From: Mycolicibacterium moriokaense
GTDB taxonomy: Bacteria; Actinomycetota; Actinomycetes; Mycobacteriales; Mycobacteriaceae
Direction of reading: 5' to 3'
Assembly (NCBI RefSeq): GCF_003347205.1
Contig: NZ_QQBJ01000011.1
Location: forward strand, 62,001-126,000
Length of the DNA: 64,000 nucleotides
The notes beneath the pieces are model-generated. The model was not told the DNA's origin. It worked only from the letters and a program-made list of their open reading frames with translations, and searched no databases. This document shows, piece after piece, positions 42,643 through 52,055 of this stretch (position 1 is the stretch's first letter; every line of letters begins with the position of its first letter). The position numbers and the translations under genes are program-made.

Positions 42643-43059
42643 TCAGTCAGTCGTCGGCTCCTCATCCATCTGCCTGTCCTCGGCGACAAGGGCGGCTTCG
42701 TTCTGCTCACAAAACGATGTGTAGATGTCGAGCAGCACCTGCTTCTGCCGCTCGGTGATCGCCGTGTCGGTGATGATCACGTCACGAACCTCGTTGGTCT
42801 CACTGGGTTCCAGGATTCCGGCCCTGATGTAGAGCACCTCCGCGGAGACCCGCAGTGCCTTGGCGATCTGGCTCAGCACATCGGCTGAGGGTTTGCGCAA
42901 TCCCCGCTCGATCTGGCTCAAGTAGGGATTACTGACGCCGGCCTTCTCGGCCAGCTGCCGCACCGATACCTGGGCCGCTTCCCGCTGCGTGCGGATGAAG
43001 CTCCCGATGTCCTGCGCAGCGTTGGAGACCACGTCGACGAGCTTGTCGTCCTGCGACAT
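42643..43059 (-). CDS. XRE-type transcriptional regulator (Rv0474 homologue)
   Basis: A 138-residue regulator with a Cro/CI helix-turn-helix at about residues 15-75 (VRQLAEKAGVSNPYLSQIERGLRKP) and a C-terminal helical tail that is acidic. A strong GAGGGGGT lies just before ATG 43059. It precedes hbhA and may control it. A GCAAG-CA-CTTGC palindrome 69 bases upstream suggests self-regulation. The signal is not known from sequence. Confidence 0.92.
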   Translation of the reverse strand: MSQDDKLVDVVSNAAQDIGSFIRTQREAAQVSVRQLAEKAGVSNPYLSQIERGLRKPSADVLSQIAKALRVSAEVLYIRAGILEPSETNEVRDVIITDTAITERQKQVLLDIYTSFCEQNEAALVAEDRQMDEEPTTD

Positions 43060-43127
43060 GGGTTACCCCCTCGATGCGTCGGGTATGCGATGTGACAACA
43101 CCACGGTACGACGGGGTGCTAACTTTT

Positions 43128-43139
43128 GCAAGCACTTGC
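43128..43139. promoter_or_regulatory. Palindrome upstream of the XRE regulator
   Basis: GCAAG-CA-CTTGC is a perfect inverted repeat in the gap between the DUF445 gene and the XRE gene. TTTT flanks one side and TAGC the other. It is a plausible operator for the XRE regulator. Confidence 0.4.
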
Positions 43140-43148
43140 TAGCGCAGG

Positions 43149-44552
43149 TCAGAAGAGTAGCTGGGCTATCGAATAGATGATCAGGCCGGCCAGCGCGCCC
43201 ACCACGGTGCCGTTGATCCGGATGAATTGCAGGTCACGGCCGACATGAAGTTCGATGCGCCGGCTGGCCTCGTCGGCGTCCCAGCGCTCGATGGTGTCGG
43301 TGATGATCGTTGTGATCTCCGCCCCATACTGGGTGACCAGGTGTTGAGCGGCTCGGATGATCCAGTTGTCCACCTTGTCGCGCAGGTCGGAGTCGTCGCG
43401 CAGCGACTCACCGATGTGCACCACGGAGTCCGCGATGCGGGTGCGCAGGGCCGACGACGGGTCGTCGACCGACTCCAGGATCAGCCGCTTGAGCGTGTTC
43501 CAGGCCGTCTCGGCGGCGCGGGCCACCTCGTCGCGGGCCATCAGCTGTTCCTTGACCTTCTCGGCCCGCTCGATCGTCGCCTCGTCGTTCTGTAGGTCGT
43601 CGGCGAATTCGAACAGGAACCGGGTCGCCGACCGGCGCAGTTCGTGGTCCGGGTTGCGTCGCACCTTGTCGGTGAAGTCCATCAGCTCGCGGTGAATGCG
43701 GTCGCCGACGAGGTGGTCCACCCAGCGCGGCGACCAGGTCGGCGAGTCCCGCTCCACCACCCGCTCGATGATCTCGCCCGCGTTCAGCGACCATTGGAAA
43801 GCGCGGTCGGCGAGCAACTGGATCAAGGCCTCCTGGCGATTCTCGGCCAGCAGCGTGGCCAGCACCCGGCCCACCGGCGGGCCCCACTGCGGTTCGGCGA
43901 GCCGCTTGACGATCATCCGGTCGAAGACGTGCTGGACGTCCTCGTCGCGCAGCATCTCCACGCCGACCCGCAGCACCGTGGACGCCTCGGCGGCCACCCG
44001 CTGGGCGTGCGTCGAGTCCGACAGCCACTTGCCCAGTCGGCCCGCGACCTCGGCGTCGCGCAGCTTCGTCTCGACGACCTCGGCGGACATGAAGTTCTCC
44101 CGCACGAACGAGCCGAGCCCCTCCCCCAGCTGGTCTTTCTTGCGCTTGATGATCGCGGTGTGCGGGATCGGTATCCCCAACGGGTGCTTGAACAGCGCCG
44201 TCACCGCGAACCAGTCGGCCAGCGCGCCGACCATGCCGGCCTCCGACGCGGCGGCGACGTACCCGGTCCACGCGCCCGCCCCGCGCGCCTCGGCCCACCG
44301 GCAGACGAGGAACAGCACGGTTGCGCCGATCAGGAAACTCAGCGCGACGATCTTCATCCGCCGCAGGCCGCGCCTGCGCTCGGCGTCGGCGACGGTGTCG
44401 GCGCCGGCGAGGGCTTCGGCGAAGCTCGCCCGCTCGCCCGGCGGCGCAGGAAGCGCCCGCAGCCCGCGGTCGCCTGCGTCTGGTCGATGTGCCACAACAC
44501 CATCATCCGCTACGCCTCGGAGTGTCACCCTGAGCCGACGGGCTGGCGTCAC
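43149..44552 (-). CDS. DUF445 membrane protein (Rv0473 homologue)
   Basis: A 467-residue protein. An N-terminal membrane segment pair (KIVALSFLIGATVLFLVC, YVAAASEAGMVGALADWFAVTALF) precedes a long helical cytosolic or periplasmic domain and a final membrane segment (GTVVGALAGLIIYSIAQLLF). The DUF445 marks ADWFAVTALFKHPLGIPIPHT and DKVRRNPDHELR are clear. The function is unknown. The start is uncertain: GTG codons at 44552, 44528 and 44495 are all possible, and the family alignment begins only at about residue 38. Confidence 0.87.
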   Translation of the reverse strand: MTPARRLRVTLRGVADDGVVAHRPDAGDRGLRALPAPPGERASFAEALAGADTVADAERRRGLRRMKIVALSFLIGATVLFLVCRWAEARGAGAWTGYVAAASEAGMVGALADWFAVTALFKHPLGIPIPHTAIIKRKKDQLGEGLGSFVRENFMSAEVVETKLRDAEVAGRLGKWLSDSTHAQRVAAEASTVLRVGVEMLRDEDVQHVFDRMIVKRLAEPQWGPPVGRVLATLLAENRQEALIQLLADRAFQWSLNAGEIIERVVERDSPTWSPRWVDHLVGDRIHRELMDFTDKVRRNPDHELRRSATRFLFEFADDLQNDEATIERAEKVKEQLMARDEVARAAETAWNTLKRLILESVDDPSSALRTRIADSVVHIGESLRDDSDLRDKVDNWIIRAAQHLVTQYGAEITTIITDTIERWDADEASRRIELHVGRDLQFIRINGTVVGALAGLIIYSIAQLLF

Positions 44553-44600
44553 TGTGCGGCCGTATTATCGAGTGGATCTAGGGAACGGACTGGCGCGATA

Positions 44601-45308
44601 GTGGCTCAGCAGACTCCGCCGGGGGCGGTGAAGACCGATGGACGAAAGCGACGCTGGCACCAGCACAAGGTGGAGCGGCGAAACGAGCTGGTAGACGGCA
44701 CGCTTGTGGCCATCAGACGGCGCGGTAGCAACGTCAGCATGGACGAGATCGCCGCCGAGATCGGCGTGTCGAAGACGGTCCTCTACCGCTATTTCGTCGA
44801 CAAGAACGACCTCACCACCGCCGTGATGATGCGGTTCGCGCAGACCACCCTGATCCCGAACATGGCCGCTGCGCTCTCAACGAACCTGGACGGCTACGAG
44901 CTGACCCGCGAGATCATCAAGGTCTACGTGGAGACGGTGGCCGCCGAGCCGGAGCCCTACCGGTTCGTGATGGCCAACAACTCGGCGAGCAAGAACAAGG
45001 TGATCGCCAACAGCGAGGAGATCATCGCCCGCATGCTGGCGGTGATGCTGCGGCGGCGGATGGCCGAGGTCGGCATGGACACCGGCGGCGTGGAACCGTG
45101 GGCGTTCCACACCGTCGGCGGCGTGCAGTTGGCCACCCACTCGTGGATGTCGAACCCGCGGATGAGCTCCGACGACTTGATCGACTACCTGACGATGCTG
45201 TCCTGGAACGCGCTGTGCGGCATCGTCGAGGTGGCCGGCTCGCTGGAGAAGTTCCGGGAAATCGCTCACCCGTCGCCGATTCTTCCGCCACAGTTACTCA
45301 AGAGATGA
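44601..45308 (+). CDS. TetR-family regulator (Rv0472c homologue)
   Basis: A 235-residue regulator. The DNA-binding domain is at residues 22-72 (LVDGTLVAIRRRGSNVSMDEIAAEIGVSKTVLYRYF in pieces), with a TetR C-terminal domain after it. The GTG 44601 start is after a -10-like TATTAT at 44563. It is followed by and overlaps the PPK2 gene. In M. tuberculosis the homologue neighbours the mycolic-acid methyltransferases umaA/pcaA; the inverted repeat before umaA here is a possible target. Confidence 0.9.
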   Translation: MAQQTPPGAVKTDGRKRRWHQHKVERRNELVDGTLVAIRRRGSNVSMDEIAAEIGVSKTVLYRYFVDKNDLTTAVMMRFAQTTLIPNMAAALSTNLDGYELTREIIKVYVETVAAEPEPYRFVMANNSASKNKVIANSEEIIARMLAVMLRRRMAEVGMDTGGVEPWAFHTVGGVQLATHSWMSNPRMSSDDLIDYLTMLSWNALCGIVEVAGSLEKFREIAHPSPILPPQLLKR

Positions 45309-46177
45309 CCGAGGAACCCGATCTGCCGTCGCTGTGGTCGCACGCGCCCGGTGACCACCTGATGTTCCGGGCGGGCGACAAAGTCGCCGACATCGACACC
45401 AACGCCACTCCCGGCTTCAAGGGCAAGAAGTCCGACTCGGCGACCCTGCAGGCCGAACGCAACATCCGGCTCGCTGAGTTGCAGGAGAAGCTGTATGCCA
45501 ACAGCAAGGCGGAGAGGGGCGCGGACCGCTCGGTGCTGCTGGTGCTGCAGGGCATGGACACCGCAGGCAAGGGCGGCATCGTCAAACACGTTGTCGGAGC
45601 GGTGAATCCGATGGGTGTGAGTTACACCGCCTTCGGCGTGCCGACCGAGGAGGAACGCGCGCACCACTACCTGTGGCGGATCCGCAAGGCTCTGCCGCCG
45701 GCGGGCCACATCGGCGTCTTCGATCGCTCGCACTACGAGGACGTGCTGATCGTCCGGGTGCACAATCTGGTTCCGCCAGAGGTGTGGGGCGCCCGCTACG
45801 ACGAGATCAACGCGTTCGAGAAGGAAATCGTCGACGGCGGGACGAAGCTTGTGAAGGTCGCGATGTTCCTGTCGCTCGGCGAGCAGAAGAAGCATCTGAC
45901 CGAGCGCCTGGACCGCCCCGACAAGTACTGGAAGTACAACCCCGCCGACATCGACGAGCGAAAGCTGTGGCCCCAGTATCAGGAGGCCTACCAGGTGTTG
46001 CTCGATCGCACCTCGACCGAGTACGCGCCGTGGTACGTGGTGCCCTGTGATCGGCGGTGGTACAGCAGGCTGGCCATCACCGAGTTGCTGATCGACGCAC
46101 TGAAGAGCTTCAACCTGTCCTGGCCGCCGCCCGATTTCAATGTCGAAGCCGAGAAGAAGCGACTCTCCGAGGCCTAG
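45305..46177 (+). CDS. Polyphosphate kinase 2 family protein
   Basis: A 290-residue P-loop phosphotransferase that uses polyphosphate to phosphorylate nucleoside mono- or diphosphates. Walker A is GMDTAGKGG, the lid and Walker B regions include FDRSHYEDVLIVRVHNL, and the end has YAPWYVVPCDRRWYSRLAI. The length and single-domain form suit class I to III PPK2; the class is not resolved. ATG 45305 overlaps the TetR stop (ATGA). There is no PPK2 gene between Rv0472c and umaA in M. tuberculosis (pcaA is there), so this is a local difference. It is convergent with umaA. Confidence 0.9.
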   Translation: MTEEPDLPSLWSHAPGDHLMFRAGDKVADIDTNATPGFKGKKSDSATLQAERNIRLAELQEKLYANSKAERGADRSVLLVLQGMDTAGKGGIVKHVVGAVNPMGVSYTAFGVPTEEERAHHYLWRIRKALPPAGHIGVFDRSHYEDVLIVRVHNLVPPEVWGARYDEINAFEKEIVDGGTKLVKVAMFLSLGEQKKHLTERLDRPDKYWKYNPADIDERKLWPQYQEAYQVLLDRTSTEYAPWYVVPCDRRWYSRLAITELLIDALKSFNLSWPPPDFNVEAEKKRLSEA

Positions 46178-46187
46178 TACCGCCGCG

Positions 46188-47078
<891 letters not shown>

Positions 47079-47161
47079 CTACTCGTCGCCGCGATCAGCG
47101 GGAGGACATGCGTAGCGGGCGGCCTCGGCCCTGACATGATCCGGCTCCCCGACTGAACCGG

Positions 47162-47186
47162 TAGGTCAACTAACGAAGTTAACCTA
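47162..47186. promoter_or_regulatory. Long inverted repeat in the umaA upstream region
   Basis: TAGGTCAACT (47162-47171) and AGTTAACCTA (47177-47186) are near-perfect ten-base arms with one mismatch and a five-base centre. A related AGGTTACGAAGT follows at about 47190. The repeat lies 102 bases before the umaA start, in the gap after fadB2. It looks like a dimer-binding regulator site; the TetR at 44601 is a candidate. Confidence 0.45.
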
Positions 47187-47218
47187 TCCAGGTTACGAAG
47201 TCATGCCAGACATGCCGG

Positions 47219-48073
47219 TTAGTACGAGTAGAACCCTGTGCCGGATTTCTTGCCGAGTTGGCCGGCCTCCACCATCCGCAGCAGCAGGGGCGGCGGCGCA
47301 AAGTTCGGGTCCTTGTACTCGTCGTACATCGAGTCCGCGATCAGCTTCATGGTGTCCAGGCCGATCAGGTCGGACAGCCGCAGCGGCCCCATCGGATGCG
47401 ACAGGCCGGCCACCACGGCCGTGTCGATGTCCTCGACCGTGGCCACACCGGCTTCCGCCATCCGGATCGCCGAGAGCAGATACGGCACCAGCAGCGCGTT
47501 GACGATGAAGCCCGACCGGTCGCCGCAGCGCACCACCTTCTTGCCCAGCGTCGCGCTCGCGAATTCCTCGGTGCGCGCAACCGCCTCATCGGAGGTGACC
47601 AGCGTGCTGATCAGCTCCACCAACGGGAGCACCGGCACGGGATTGAAGAAGTGCAGACCCAGCACCCGGCTCGGATTCTTGGTCGCCGCAGCGATTTTCA
47701 TGATCGGGATGCTGGACGTGTTCGATGCCAGCACGGCGTCGGGGTCGGTGATGATCGCGTCCAGCTCGGCGAAGATCTTGGCCTTGACGGCCTCGTCCTC
47801 GACGACGGCCTCGATCACCAGCTGGCGGTCGGACAGGTCGGCGAGGTCCGTGGTGAAGGTGAGCCGGCCGAGGGCGGCGTCGCGATCGCTCTCGCTCAGC
47901 TTGCCTTTGGTGGCCGCACGCTCGAGCGAACTCGTGATGCGGTCGCGCCCGGCGTTGATCAGCGCATCGGTCGGCTCGTAGACCACCACGTTCGCGCCGG
48001 CCTTCGCCGACACCTCGATGATTCCCGAGCCCATCTGTCCCGCTCCGACGACGCCCACCCGCTCAATAGTCAC
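47219..48073 (-). CDS. fadB2: 3-hydroxybutyryl-CoA dehydrogenase
   Basis: A 284-residue NAD-dependent dehydrogenase of beta-oxidation or butyrate metabolism. The cofactor motif is VGAGQMGSGI, followed by the catalytic segment GLHFFNPVPVLPLVELI and the C-terminal domain DRSGFIVNALLVPYLLSAI, with PMGPLRLSDLIGLD. GTG 48073 has AGAAAG upstream and gives a length close to Rv0468. The 36-residue extension to 48109 lacks a ribosome-binding site. It is downstream of icl on the same strand, separated by a large hairpin. Confidence 0.95.
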   Translation of the reverse strand: MTIERVGVVGAGQMGSGIIEVSAKAGANVVVYEPTDALINAGRDRITSSLERAATKGKLSESDRDAALGRLTFTTDLADLSDRQLVIEAVVEDEAVKAKIFAELDAIITDPDAVLASNTSSIPIMKIAAATKNPSRVLGLHFFNPVPVLPLVELISTLVTSDEAVARTEEFASATLGKKVVRCGDRSGFIVNALLVPYLLSAIRMAEAGVATVEDIDTAVVAGLSHPMGPLRLSDLIGLDTMKLIADSMYDEYKDPNFAPPPLLLRMVEAGQLGKKSGTGFYSY

Positions 48074-48097
48074 GGTGACACTTTCTACTAGAGGCGC

Positions 48098-48153
48098 GAA
48101 CAGACACAAACTCGCACTCTCGGGTGTCCGATCGTGCGAGTTTGCGTCTGCTC
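48098..48153 (-). terminator. Large hairpin between icl and fadB2
   Basis: Arms of 20 bases (48098-48117 and 48134-48153) match at 18 positions and enclose a 16-base loop. The inner parts CAAACTCGCAC and GTGCGAGTTTG are perfect. It begins ten bases after the icl stop and is probably its terminator or an RNA-stability element. No U-tract follows, which is usual for mycobacterial terminators. Palindromes with this CAAACTCGCAC core may be a dispersed mycobacterial intergenic element. Confidence 0.7.
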
Positions 48154-48162
48154 AGCAGAGGG

Positions 48163-49449
48163 TCAGTGGAACTGGCCCTCTTCGGTCGAGCCGGTCAGGG
48201 CCGTGGTCGAGCTGCTCGGGTCCACGGTGGTGGCGATCCGGTCGAAGTAGCCGGCGCCCACCTCGCGCTGGTGCTTGGTCGCGGTGTAGCCGCGCTCCTC
48301 GGCGTCGAACTCGCGCTCCTGCAGTTCGACGTACGCGCTCATCTGGTTGCGGGCGTAGCCGTAGGCCAGATCGAACATCGAGTAGTTCAGCGCGTGGAAG
48401 CCGGCCAGCGTGATGAACTGGAACTTGAAGCCCATCGCGCCGAGCTCCTTCTGGAACTTCGCGATGGTCGCGTCGTCGAGGTGCTTGCGCCAGTTGAACG
48501 ACGGCGAGCAGTTGTAGGCCAGCATCTGGTCGGGGAACTCGCTCTTGACGCCCTCGGCGAACTTCGCGGCCAGCTCCAGATCCGGCGTGCCGGTCTCCAT
48601 CCAGATCAGGTCGGAGTACGGCGCGTAGGCCTTGGCGCGGGCGATGCACGGCTCCAGGCCGTTCTTGACCCGGTAGAAGCCCTCGGCGGTCCGCTCACCG
48701 GTGATGAACGGCTGGTCGCGCTCGTCGACGTCGCTGGTGATCAGCGTGGCCGCCTCGGCGTCGGTACGGGCGATGACGACCGTGGGGACGTCGGCGACGT
48801 CGGAGGCCAGACGGGCCGAAGTCAGGGTGCGAATGTGCTGCTGGGTCGGGATCAGCACCTTGCCACCGAGATGGCCGCACTTCTTCTCCGACGCCAGTTG
48901 GTCCTCCCAGTGCGAGCCCGCCACGCCTGCGGCGATCATCGCCTTCTGCAGCTCGTAGACGTTGAGCGCGCCGCCGAAGCCCGCCTCGCCGTCGGCGACG
49001 ATCGGGGCCAGCCAGTTCTCCACCGAGGTGTCGCCCTCGACCTTGGCGATCTCGTCGGCTCGCAGCAGCGCGTTGTTGATGCGGCGCACCACCTGCGGCA
49101 CCGAGTTCGCCGGGTACAGGCTCTGATCGGGGTAGGTGTGGCCGGACAGGTTCGCGTCGCCGGCGACCTGCCAACCGGACAGGTAGATGGCCTTCAGGCC
49201 GGCGCGCACCTGCTGCACCGCCATGTTGCCGGTCAGCGCGCCGAGCGCGTTGACGAACTCCAACTCGTGCAGCTGGCTCCACAGCACCTCGGCGCCGCGG
49301 CGCGCCAGCGTGGCCTCCTCGACGACGGAGCCCTGCAACGCGACCACGTCGGCCGGCGTGTACGTGCGCTCGATGCCCTTCCACCGCGGGTTGGTGTCCC
49401 AGTCCTGCTGGATCTGATCGGGTGACTTCGGCGTGCCAACGGTAGACAT
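48163..49449 (-). CDS. icl: Isocitrate lyase
   Basis: A 428-residue glyoxylate-shunt enzyme splitting isocitrate to glyoxylate and succinate; in mycobacteria it also acts as methylisocitrate lyase. The catalytic KKCGHLGGK contains Cys191, the same position as in M. tuberculosis Icl1. Other marks are [15 protein letters not shown] and [12 protein letters not shown] 49449 follows a AGGAGC-type site. It has a 272-bp upstream region carrying a RamB-like repeat and is next to ramB, as Rv0467 is near Rv0465c. The longer frame to 49593 was rejected. Confidence 0.97.
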   Translation of the reverse strand: MSTVGTPKSPDQIQQDWDTNPRWKGIERTYTPADVVALQGSVVEEATLARRGAEVLWSQLHELEFVNALGALTGNMAVQQVRAGLKAIYLSGWQVAGDANLSGHTYPDQSLYPANSVPQVVRRINNALLRADEIAKVEGDTSVENWLAPIVADGEAGFGGALNVYELQKAMIAAGVAGSHWEDQLASEKKCGHLGGKVLIPTQQHIRTLTSARLASDVADVPTVVIARTDAEAATLITSDVDERDQPFITGERTAEGFYRVKNGLEPCIARAKAYAPYSDLIWMETGTPDLELAAKFAEGVKSEFPDQMLAYNCSPSFNWRKHLDDATIAKFQKELGAMGFKFQFITLAGFHALNYSMFDLAYGYARNQMSAYVELQEREFDAEERGYTATKHQREVGAGYFDRIATTVDPSSSTTALTGSTEEGQFH

Positions 49450-49612
49450 CGGGCTGCTCCTTCTGTGCTTCTCGGCTATCGCGGGGGCGGCGCCGAGATT
49501 TCCCGGCTTGTTAACGCCCCGACAAGTTCGCGGATGTTGTAACCCGATAATGCACCGCGGCATATGTGCAGGTCCACCTGCGATCGATGCCAATTTTCGC
49601 TAACGGATGCCG

Positions 49613-49637
49613 CTACTTTGCAAAGTTTGCGAAGTAG
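49613..49637. promoter_or_regulatory. RamB-like operator upstream of icl
   Basis: CTACTTTGC and GCGAAGTAG form an imperfect inverted repeat around AAAGTTT, and the centre reads as two direct copies of TTTGCAAAG/TTTGCGAAG. This resembles the AAACTTTGCAAA-type sites of RamB in corynebacteria and mycobacteria. It lies 164 bases before the icl start. RamB, encoded at 50619, would repress glyoxylate-cycle genes through it. Confidence 0.6.
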
Positions 49638-49721
49638 CGAAGGGGCTGGAACGGTTCAGAAGCTACCGGCGGGTAGCCAATTCTCGCAGGTCAGTACGCC
49701 CGTACTGTTAAACCCGATCGG

Positions 49722-50495
49722 TCACAGCGCGAAGATGGATGCGACGGCCTTTGTCTCGCCGCTGACCGCATATGTGAGCGTTGTAACAGTGCGGTCGGAC
49801 AACTCCGCGCCGAAGCGATCGGTCGATCCCGCCGGATGGACGTGGGCGATGATCTCCAGCTTGTCGCCCAGCGCCACCGGAGCGTCGTGCTCGATCGTCA
49901 CCCGAAGCGGGCCCTCAAGCATCTCCGGGCGGGACAGCAGGTAGTCCTCCACCACCGTCCAGTACACCGAATTGTTCATGTGGTCGAACAGGTCGATGTC
50001 GGTCACCCGGACGGGATACTCGCGAATCTGTGTCGCGGTCTCGCGCGCCCCGCCCTTGAGGTAGGCCTTCCACCGCAACCGGTCCACACTCGTCGTGCGC
50101 TGCAATCCCTCGATGAAGTCGTCGGAGATGCGCGCCGGGCCCTGGGTCTCGCGGTTGATGTTGATCCAGAACGCCTCGGATTCCATCAGCCCGCCCTTGC
50201 GGCCGTCGATGCGCACCCGCATCTCGCACCACCGGTTCGACGTTCCCGAACACCATCGCCGCAACCGCAGCATCTCCTGGAACTCGATGGGCCTGATCAG
50301 GTCGATCATGGTGCGGCGGACGATCCACAGCGGGTGGGTCTCCTCGAAGCCGAGTTCGCGCAGATGGTCCTGGCCGATGTCCTGGATGTGCCGGCACGCG
50401 GAGTCGAACCGGAGCCGGCCCTCCCGGTCGATGTCGGCGACGCGCAGCGGCCACTCCCGGTCGAAAACGTCCGGGTGCGGGTCGGGCACCGGCAT
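49722..50495 (-). CDS. Acyl-[ACP] thioesterase family protein (Rv0466 homologue)
   Basis: A 257-residue double-hotdog protein of the acyl-ACP thioesterase type. Marks are RHIQDIGQDHLRELGFEETHPLWIVRRT in pieces, RRWCSGTSNRWCEMRVRI, WININRETQGPARI, VTDIDLFDHMNNSVYW and the ending TLTYAVSGETKAVASIF. It probably releases fatty acids from ACP or CoA. The start ATG 50495 is preferred since AAAGG lies five bases upstream. GTG 50540 and 50597 would give N-terminal extensions; the M. tuberculosis protein starts about seven residues earlier. It is divergent from ramB. Confidence 0.88.
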   Translation of the reverse strand: MPVPDPHPDVFDREWPLRVADIDREGRLRFDSACRHIQDIGQDHLRELGFEETHPLWIVRRTMIDLIRPIEFQEMLRLRRWCSGTSNRWCEMRVRIDGRKGGLMESEAFWININRETQGPARISDDFIEGLQRTTSVDRLRWKAYLKGGARETATQIREYPVRVTDIDLFDHMNNSVYWTVVEDYLLSRPEMLEGPLRVTIEHDAPVALGDKLEIIAHVHPAGSTDRFGAELSDRTVTTLTYAVSGETKAVASIFAL

Positions 50496-50605
50496 CAGAA
50501 CCTTTGCCAGGCCGCTGGCCGGCCGTTCCGAGGTACCCACGGCTGCCGATACTGCCACAGGCAGCTCGTCTGCCAACTCTGCTAAGGCTTCCTTCACAGT
50601 CTCGT

Positions 50606-50611
50606 TATGCT
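50606..50611 (+). promoter_or_regulatory. Leaderless-type -10 box of ramB
   Basis: TATGCT ends seven bases before GTG 50619. The geometry fits a leaderless transcript and favours GTG 50619 over ATG 50607, which lies inside the box. Confidence 0.5.
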
Positions 50612-50618
50612 TTGTGAC

Positions 50619-52055
50619 GTGGCGAAAACGTTCGTCGGGTCCCGGGTGCGCCAGCTCCGCAGCGAGCGCGGGTTCAGTCAGGCGGCGCTGGCGCAGATGC
50701 TGGACATCTCGCCGAGTTACCTGAACCAGATCGAGCACGATGTCCGGCCGTTGACGGTGGCGGTGCTGTTGCGGATCACCGAGGTGTTCGGTGTCGACGC
50801 GACGTTCTTCGCCTCGCAGGACGACACCCGGCTGGTCGCCGAGCTGCGCGAGGTGACGATGGACCGCGACCTCGACATCGACGTCGACCCGGCGGAGATC
50901 GCCGACATCGTCAACGCCCACCCGACACTGGCCCGCGCCATGGTCAACCTGCATCGGCGCTACCAGCTGACCACCACCCAGCTGGCCGCCGCCACCGAGG
51001 ACCGCTTCTCCGACGGCAGCGGCTCCGGCTCGGGGTCGGGCTCGATCACGATGCCGCACGAGGAGGTGCGCGACTACTTCTACCAGCGGCAGAACTATCT
51101 GCACGAGCTGGACACCGCCGCCGAGGACCTGACCATCGATCTGGGCATGCAGCGCGGCGACCTCGCCCGCGACCTGTCCGACCGGCTCAAGGCGGTGCAC
51201 GGTGTGCACATCGTGCGGCGCACCGATCTGGGCGACACCGTGCTGCACCGATACGACCCCGTGACGCGGCGGCTGGAGATGGGCAACAACCTCTCCTCGG
51301 GCCAGCAGGTGTTCAAGATGGCCGCCGAACTGGCCTACCTCGAGTTCGGCGGCCTGATCGACAAGCTGGTCGACGAGGGACACTTCACCAGCGACGAGTC
51401 GACCACGCTCGCGCGACTGGGGCTGGCCAACTACTTCGCCGCCGCGACGGTGCTGCCGTACGGCCAGTTTCACGACGTCGCGGAGAAGTTCCGCTACGAC
51501 GTCGAACGGCTCTCGGCGTTCTACCAGGTCAGCTACGAGACCATCGCGCACCGGCTGTCCACGCTGCAGCGACCGTCGATGCGCGGCGTGCCGTTCTCGT
51601 TCGTCCGGGTCGACAAGGCCGGCAACATGTCAAAGCGACAGTCCGCCACCGGTTTTCACTTCTCCTCCAGCGGCGGCACCTGTCCGCTGTGGAATGTGTA
51701 CGAGACGTTCGCCAACCCCGGCAAGATCCTGGTGCAGATCGCGCAGATGCCCGACGGCCGCAACTACATGTGGGTGGCGCGCACCGTCGAACGGCGCGCG
51801 TCGCGATATGGTCAGCCGGGCAAGACATTTGCCATCGGGCTCGGTTGCGAACTTCGGCACGCGCACCGGCTCGTCTACTCGGAGGGACTGGACTTGTCGG
51901 GAGACCCCAACCTGTCGGCCACCCCGATCGGCGCGGGCTGTCGGGTCTGCGAGCGGGACAACTGCCCGCAGCGGGCGTTCCCCGCACTCGGGCGCGCGCT
52001 GGACATCGACGAACACCGCAGCACCGTCTCCCCGTACCTGGTGAGGCACACGTGA
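50619..52055 (+). CDS. ramB: RamB-type regulator of acetate/glyoxylate metabolism
   Basis: A 478-residue regulator. An XRE-type helix-turn-helix (residues 8-65, RQLRSERGFSQAALAQMLDISPSYLNQIE in pieces) is followed by an IrrE/ImmA-like DUF955 region without a complete HEXXH motif (AELAYLEFGGLIDKLVDEG) and a C-terminal DUF2083 domain with cysteines (GAGCRVCERDNCPQRAFP), possibly metal or cofactor sensing. It matches Rv0465c. An unusual run of alternating Gly-Ser lies near residue 134 (SGSGSGSGSG), a flexible insertion. GTG 50619 is favoured by the leaderless promoter. Confidence 0.92.
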   Translation: MAKTFVGSRVRQLRSERGFSQAALAQMLDISPSYLNQIEHDVRPLTVAVLLRITEVFGVDATFFASQDDTRLVAELREVTMDRDLDIDVDPAEIADIVNAHPTLARAMVNLHRRYQLTTTQLAAATEDRFSDGSGSGSGSGSITMPHEEVRDYFYQRQNYLHELDTAAEDLTIDLGMQRGDLARDLSDRLKAVHGVHIVRRTDLGDTVLHRYDPVTRRLEMGNNLSSGQQVFKMAAELAYLEFGGLIDKLVDEGHFTSDESTTLARLGLANYFAAATVLPYGQFHDVAEKFRYDVERLSAFYQVSYETIAHRLSTLQRPSMRGVPFSFVRVDKAGNMSKRQSATGFHFSSSGGTCPLWNVYETFANPGKILVQIAQMPDGRNYMWVARTVERRASRYGQPGKTFAIGLGCELRHAHRLVYSEGLDLSGDPNLSATPIGAGCRVCERDNCPQRAFPALGRALDIDEHRSTVSPYLVRHT

